Below are positions 19,636 to 23,958 of a stretch of 23,958 nt of DNA, piece by piece. The DNA is from Hydnum rufescens UP504. Taxonomy: Eukaryota; Basidiomycota; Agaricomycetes; Cantharellales; Hydnaceae. The DNA is taken from the NCBI GenBank assembly GCA_014904985.1, contig MU129352.1:1-23958 (forward strand), given 5' to 3'. How positions within the stretch are numbered: position 1 is the first letter of the stretch; each line of letters opens with the position of its first letter. The position numbers were made by a program, and so were the translations under genes. The notes under the pieces were generated by a model. That model was given only the letters and a program-made list of their open reading frames with translations, made no database searches and had not been told where the DNA came from.

Positions 19636-19976
19636 CAGCTGTTAAATTATTGATAGGCAGTTTGCAAAACACATAGCATTTGGGTAGCTCTGACCAAATG
19701 TATGGTTCCACATGTCACAAGACCTTCCAGGGCCTGTCGTCTTTGTCGTCCTGAGCCTATGGCTGGCCTTGATGCATGCCCTTTTGTCAGTGACTGCACA
19801 GTAAATGATGGTTGGTTTTCTCGCTAACCTGTCCGGCCATCATCGTCTCCTGCTGGCCATTATGACACAATCGGAACTTTCCACAATGGACCAGGACACC
19901 CAAGCCACCAGCAAATCTTCCCACAGGCTCCACCATGTAAAAAATTGAAAACTGCCTATCAATAATTTAACAGCTG
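19636..19976. mobile_element. MITE with 25-bp perfect inverted ends and TA target duplication
   Basis: Ends are 19636-19660 (CAGCTGTTAAATTATTGATA then GGCAG) and its exact reverse complement at 19952-19976; similarity extends about 7 bp further with one mismatch. It is flanked by TA (19634-19635 and 19977-19978). The other foldback arm (about 20107-20118) lacks it and has a single TA at the same point, so it is a real insertion. TA duplication suggests mobilisation by a Tc1/mariner- or pogo-like transposase (family knowledge, not seen here). No coding frame. Confidence 0.9.
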
Positions 19977-20488
19977 TATATGTTCCTCAGAATGTCTGTG
20001 TGTAGGGTTGACCCAGTTGTGGGATGTTTGAGTGTCATTTGGATTTAAATGACACTCAAACATCCCACAACTGGGTCAACCCTACACACAGACATTCTGA
20101 GGAACATATAAGGCTCAAGGCTTTCAACAAATCCCCCCTGGGGCCCCCCCCATTTCTGCTTTTGTGCTTATGTAATTAGATGAGGTAATATAGCTATATA
20201 TGGTAGCTTAGGTAAGGCCTTCCAAATATGTAATATTTCCATATTTGGAAATTGATTAGGTAATAAAGTGTTATGTAATACCTCCATATATAGAAATCAA
20301 TTAGATAATCAAATATTATATAATATTGCCAAATATGGAAGGTGATTAGGTAATCAAATATTATGTAATACTACCAAATATAGAAATTGATTAGGTAATA
20401 TTGCCAAATATAGAATATTATGTAATATTGCTAAATATGGAAGTTGGTTAGGTAATATTGCCAAATATAGAATATTATGTAATTTATC

Positions 20489-20565
20489 AAACCCTAACCC
20501 TAACCCTGGGCATGGGGGTAGACGTTCCCAACCACACTCCAGACAATCCCAACCCTAACCCCCAA
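20489..20565 (-). repeat. Interstitial telomere-like repeats, right arm
   Basis: AAACCCTAACCCTAACCCT at 20489-20507 and AACCCTAACCC near 20551-20561 mirror the left-arm runs at 19246-19312. Confidence 0.7.
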
Positions 20566-20729
20566 CCATCCCCAACTGCCAACATTATTACTATATTTGG
20601 CATAGCATCACTTGTGGGTCTTCATGTGTAATGCTATGGTAATGCCATTGCACAAAGCTCATGGGTAATGCTATCCCATGAAGCTCCTGGCCTTAGCATC
20701 AATTTCTACATGAACTTCATGGAGAAATC

Positions 20730-21628
20730 TTATGGCCAGTGTTGCTGATAGGATAGGTGCTTCCGCATTAAGGAATCCAATTTTTGTGTGGCTTCGAGCA
20801 ATTCTCTAGCATTAAATGCCGTGAGCAGACATAGATACTCGATTCGTTCAGTGAGGAGTGTTAAGATCTCCTGGGAAGTAAGAAGATAGCGGGACATGAG
20901 ACTTTGAGAAAGCCCTTGAACTTGTGGAGGACTGTCGGGGTGGAAGAGCTTGCTCAAGTCCGTGGATTTGAAGTTTGTGTCGGGGGGTCATGAGGGGCTG
21001 CCCTTCACCCAGATAGGCTGCAGGAGTGGGCAGAGCTCCAGCCTTTGGTGGATTTGTGAGGATATTACCTTGAGCACCCTCTCTGAAACTTCAGGGCTCC
21101 ACGGGCAGTAGAGACTTTCATTGTATGGCCAAGTGTGGGCAGAGGGCTCGGAAGGGTAAAACTTAGCGGCTAACTTCTGGCTTTCCAAGGCCCTATGCAC
21201 GCAGTCCCTTTCCGTGAAGACGAGAGTGAGGTGAGGCTCTTCGTAGAGCCACTGCTTAACCCCTGACCTGTATCGCTCGAGTAGCTCCTCCTCCAGGTGT
21301 TCCTCCGATTTCAGATACATGAACAGGTAAAATTCCACTGGGAATTGGTCCGTCTGCGTGTCCAGTGGTCCCAGACATCATCAGGGTCTACCTTTTCAGT
21401 TGGTCCAGCTGCCGTCTCCAGGGTATTGGTGGTTGGAGTACTGGCGTCTTCAGGTAGAGTGAAATCGGAGGTAGGGGGCTGTTCATCGTCCTTGTAGGGC
21501 ATAAGTTCTTCTTCGGGATATTTGACTATATTCGCGCGTGGTCTGACGCATCGCTCTGGTGGTGACTCAGGATGGGGCCACCGCAAGGACCCTGTGGCTG
21601 CAGTGACGTAGGGATCGTAGTCTTCCAT
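20730..21628 (-). pseudogene. Unknown ORF B, truncated by the foldback element
   Basis: An ATG at 21628 opens MEDYDPYVTAATGSLRW. About 100 acidic, proline-rich residues follow, then a frame change near 21325 leads into DQFPVEFYLFMYLKSEEHLEE. That frame runs to TGA at 20988-20990 and beyond it in frame to a TAA at 20730-20732. The last part is helical and leucine-rich (LTSQEILTLLTERIEYLCLL). The terminal TAA uses the TA at the edge of the foldback element, so the original C-terminus was probably cut off by that insertion. About 300 codons are left. I recognise no domain. It lies on the same strand just after ORF A and may be a second gene of the same retroelement or a continuation of A. Confidence 0.5.
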
Positions 21629-21682
21629 GCGAGTGAGTAATGAAGGAGGGGTGCTGTGGGACCGTAGAGCTGGATTGATCAG

Positions 21683-23130
21683 TCACATGGCCAGCTTGTA
21701 CCAGAGCTGTGGCACAGGGAGTGATTTGGGCTGGCGCCACTTGAATCCCCTGCGTTCAGCCCACTCCTGGCATAATGGGTAGTTTTGGGCTAACGGTGAT
21801 GGGGAGGAGTAGTGTCTTCATGGTCAGCCCATTTGGTTAGCAGCAATGTTTCCTTGCCAAGACATTCTTGCAATTTGTTTAGAATTGGCAGATAGCCTCC
21901 TTCATGAGTGTGTGATAGCCAGTGCATGAGACCCTCCAAGTAATTCTCATTGGGGGGACCCTGGGGCGCATGAAAGTAGGAGGGGTGGTGACAGTAGTAA
22001 GGACCTGTCATTCTAGTTTCCTGCGGGTGCCCCTTCTCCATCACCCATATTTCCTCCGGCGGGTTCATGAGTCGCTGGTGTCCCAGGTCCGCTAGTCATT
22101 TCTCGAAGGACTCACGGATCAGTTTCTGCACATAAGCATCCCATAAGTCCCGGTGAGGGTGCTTGGCCTTGATTTCCTTCTCCATGTCAGTCCAAAGGGG
22201 CGAGTACTGCATGGTGCCACGAGGGTAGAGTTTGAGGCTGGGGGTTTCGTTTTCTATAGCCAATGACCATACAGGAGCTCCTAATTCCGCGAGCCCCCTA
22301 CCAATGAGAACAGAGTGACGATCGTGGCTGGAGATGATCAGGCCTGTCAGGCACATGGTAGTTCTGAATTGTGGAGGCCGGAAACGCTCCTTGAAACATA
22401 AGAGGAGGAGAATGACTTGGAAGGCGAGGGTTACAAATCTGGTAGCATTGAGCATGCACCTTCTGAGTTCCTGCGCAATGTGAGCTGTTTTCCACACAGG
22501 GGCTGGGGTCATTCCTTGCTGGAGAAGATACTGCCAGGATGACCCGAAGTGCCAATCTGGGTCATAGCTGGATGGCAGGATGATGTGAAAGCAGGCTGTC
22601 ACCTGGTCTATCTGCCTTATGCATCGCAGCATTGTCTCTCCCACTGATCGAACCTCCTTGAGGAATTTTAGCAAGAGGGAGCATAGGTTAGGGTTCAGGC
22701 CTCGTGATTGTAGAAGGTGAATATGTGGGACGAAGTTGAATTGTGGGATGTCGAGGGGGATGAAGGCTCAGTGCAGTGGGAAGGCATAAACTTTGGGGAG
22801 CAGTTGGGTTCGGTATGTCCATTCAAACTTCCCTAGCCATCCCCACTCATCCAGATGTTCCCAGCAGTAGCCATAAGGGTCACTCACAAATGGAGGTAGC
22901 CCTTGGACCTGAGGGTAAGGCCCTGCAAGATTCAGCACAGTAAGATGATATACAAAGAAGTGGGCGCATCGTTGAGTCGAGAGATATTCTGCTGGACGGC
23001 ATTCTGGATTGTCTTCCTTGTCCCCATACTGTGTATAGTGGAGGTCCATGGGGTCGGTATTGTCTCCGGGCATTGCGTAGTGGCATCCACGTCTGATACC
23101 CCTGTGTTTGCAGGCTCCAGGTTGTTGCAT
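21683..23130 (-). pseudogene. Unknown ORF A downstream of the pol end
   Basis: An ATG at 23130 opens MQQPGACKHRGIRRGCHYAM. The same frame runs to 21793, interrupted only by TGA at 22768-22770 and 22096-22098. A frame change near 21790 leads into LAQNYPLCQEWAERRGFKW and ends on TGA at 21683-21685, some 480 codons in all. Well-kept blocks are EHLDEWGWLGKFEWTYRTQL, ISSHDRHSVLIGRGLAELG, LYPRGTMQYSPLWTDMEKEI and PPEEIWVMEKGHPQETRMTG. They look like a folded, aromatic-rich protein with hydrophobic helices near 22380-22440. From memory such proteins are multi-copy and unnamed in agaricomycetes; I cannot assign a function. Both internal stops could be CGA turned into TGA. It may be an accessory gene of the chromovirus, since it follows the chromodomain on the same strand. 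Confidence 0.55.
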
Positions 23131-23200
23131 CGTGGCTGCTAGCGGGAAGGGGGGCTTGATCTATAAAATCATCATGGTGGAAATGAAGGTTGAGATTTTA

Positions 23201-23225
23201 AGGTTGAGGTTGAGGTTGAGGTTGC
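23201..23225 (+). repeat. Hexanucleotide run (AGGTTG)n
   Basis: AGGTTG is repeated four times. It lies between the pol end and ORF A on the minus-strand element. Confidence 0.85.
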
Positions 23226-23271
23226 GGAGTGGGGAGAGGGACATTAGGAGAAGGGGCAGATGGGGGTTCCC

Positions 23272-23763
23272 TTACAACCTTGTGGGGTCCTCATTTTCGC
23301 TGCCACATTCCTTCAGGGTCTCATGGTACTCCCTGAGGCGCGAGAAGGCATTTCACAGGCCCATCTCAGGCTCAAACGTGTCGTGCTCAGGCCCGTATCC
23401 TTTCCACCTCACTAGATACTCCTTCCTTCTTCTCAATCGATTGTAGCGATGCCCTACTATCCTCTCAACCTCGTATTCTTCCTCCTTGGTGAGCTCTCTC
23501 AATTCCGGGAGCTTGGATTGTCCTTCGTCCGTTCGTCCCGATGGTATTTGGTTAGATGCTGTATATTTATGATGGGGGTGCATCTTGTACTCAGGCAGTA
23601 TATTTACACAGTAGACTACTGGGTTAATTTTCTCTGAGATCTGGAAAGGCCCTATGTGCCATTGTACTAGCTTCTTCCCGTGCCTTGCACGTCCACTAAT
23701 TCCAGAGAATGGGGATTCACTAGAACCTCATCTCCTTCTTCGAATTCTTCATCGCTGTGGAAG
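23272..23763 (-). pseudogene. Ty3/gypsy integrase C-terminus with chromodomain (chromovirus)
   Basis: On the minus strand FEEGDEVLVNPHSLELVDV (23690-23746), then KKLVQWHIGPFQISEKINPV and MHPHHKYTAS, form the integrase C-terminal region. The chromodomain follows with YEVERIVGHRY, KEYLVRWKGYG and DTFEPE (about 23360-23490). The chromodomain binds histone tails and directs integration in this family. A frame change near 23672 and an in-frame TGA at 23353-23355 break it; after the TGA NAFSRLREYHETLKECGSEN continues in frame to a TAA at 23272-23274. The TGA could derive from CGA. Upstream of 23763 the typical integrase sequence stops, so the catalytic core is outside the window or deleted. No reverse transcriptase or RNase H is visible. 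Confidence 0.85.
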
Positions 23764-23871
23764 ATAAAACATCCAGTATCAGAAAATGCGAAATCACACC
23801 ACTTCCAGCCATTGGAGGATCACATGACCAATTACGAAATTAATTACGGCTACGCGCGGAAATCGAATTCG

Positions 23872-23958
23872 TTCTATAACTCTGTCAGTTTTGATCGGAG
23901 AGGTACGCCCATATAACTCTTAGAAAGCTACGATTCACACCTTTCGAACGGTACCAAA
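23872..23958 (+). mobile_element. Fragment related to the internal motif of the 1382-bp LTR repeat
   Basis: The blocks CTGTCAGTTTTGATCGGA, GAAAGCTACGATTC and TTCGAACGGTACCAAA match in order the internal duplicated blocks at 16663-16740 and 16824-16900. Similarity before 23872 is weak. The copy is cut by the window edge. Confidence 0.5.

Larger units (their letters stand above)
19029..20732. mobile_element. 1.7-kb foldback element (giant inverted repeat)
   Basis: Left and right halves are reverse complements around a 6-bp spacer at 20041-20046. The innermost 60 bp (19981-20040 against 20047-20106) match perfectly; outer parts show substitutions and indels. Both outer ends read AGAT next to a TA (19029-19030 and 20731-20732), compatible with a TA target duplication. 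From outside inward each arm holds GAGCTTCATGGGATAGCAT sub-repeats (more in the left arm, 19073-19190), telomere-like TTAGGG runs, and AT-rich units of about 48 bp built on CCTAATCA and ATATTTGGNANTATTAC. A G-run/GGGGCCCC block follows, then the perfect stem. No transposase frame is present, so it is non-autonomous. Confidence 0.9.

Noticed and set aside
19246..20565. A true chromosome end or telomere
   Set aside because: Only two or three TTAGGG units occur per run, mirrored inside an inverted repeat and followed by unrelated sequence on both sides.

Overview
The window looks like nuclear DNA of a mushroom-forming fungus (Agaricomycetes; an ectomycorrhizal or Boletales-like species is my guess, not proven). 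The grounds are a gene with many 50-65 bp GT-AG introns, a fungal-type P-loop GTPase of an expanded family, a Ty3/gypsy chromodomain integrase end, and dense repeats with CpG loss. No database could be searched; family names rest on motifs read by eye.

Layout. 1-510 is a minisatellite with a 54-bp higher-order period. About 1560-3145 (minus) is a wrecked copy of a P-loop GTPase gene. It is divergent from a better preserved paralogue at 3804-5330 (plus), whose eight exons join into a 377-codon open frame with G1, G3 and G4 motifs. From the last donor (5331) to about 9710 there is an array of some 50 intron-like units. In the clean first part (5331-6457) every junction reads AG-N3-GT, so 15 consecutive units look like short introns separated by 3-nt exons. 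This is the most unusual thing in the window. A diverged sub-family of the same unit fills 7741-9710.

9999-11560 is a tandem duplication of about 780 bp with decayed coding remnants. 11560-14930 is almost free of CpG and holds repeat fragments, a possible tRNA-derived SINE and a 1382-bp LTR-like repeat (13165-14546). A second copy of that repeat (16193-17574) lies in CpG-rich DNA. Between and after the copies are a broken ORF (15262-16206) and an unknown 224-codon ORF (17575-18249).

18517-23958 is best read on the minus strand as the 3' part of a decayed chromovirus (Ty3/gypsy with chromodomain). It starts with the integrase end and chromodomain (23763-23272), continues with two unknown broken ORFs (23130-21683 and 21628-20730), and ends in a 489-bp LTR (19005-18517). 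A 1.7-kb foldback element (19029-20732) with telomere-like repeats has inserted into it. One arm of the foldback carries a younger 341-bp MITE with perfect 25-bp inverted ends and a TA target duplication.

How it works together: only the GTPase gene at 3804 looks potentially functional. Most of the rest is nested mobile DNA, and several premature stops and CpG patterns suggest cytosine-methylation-driven decay.
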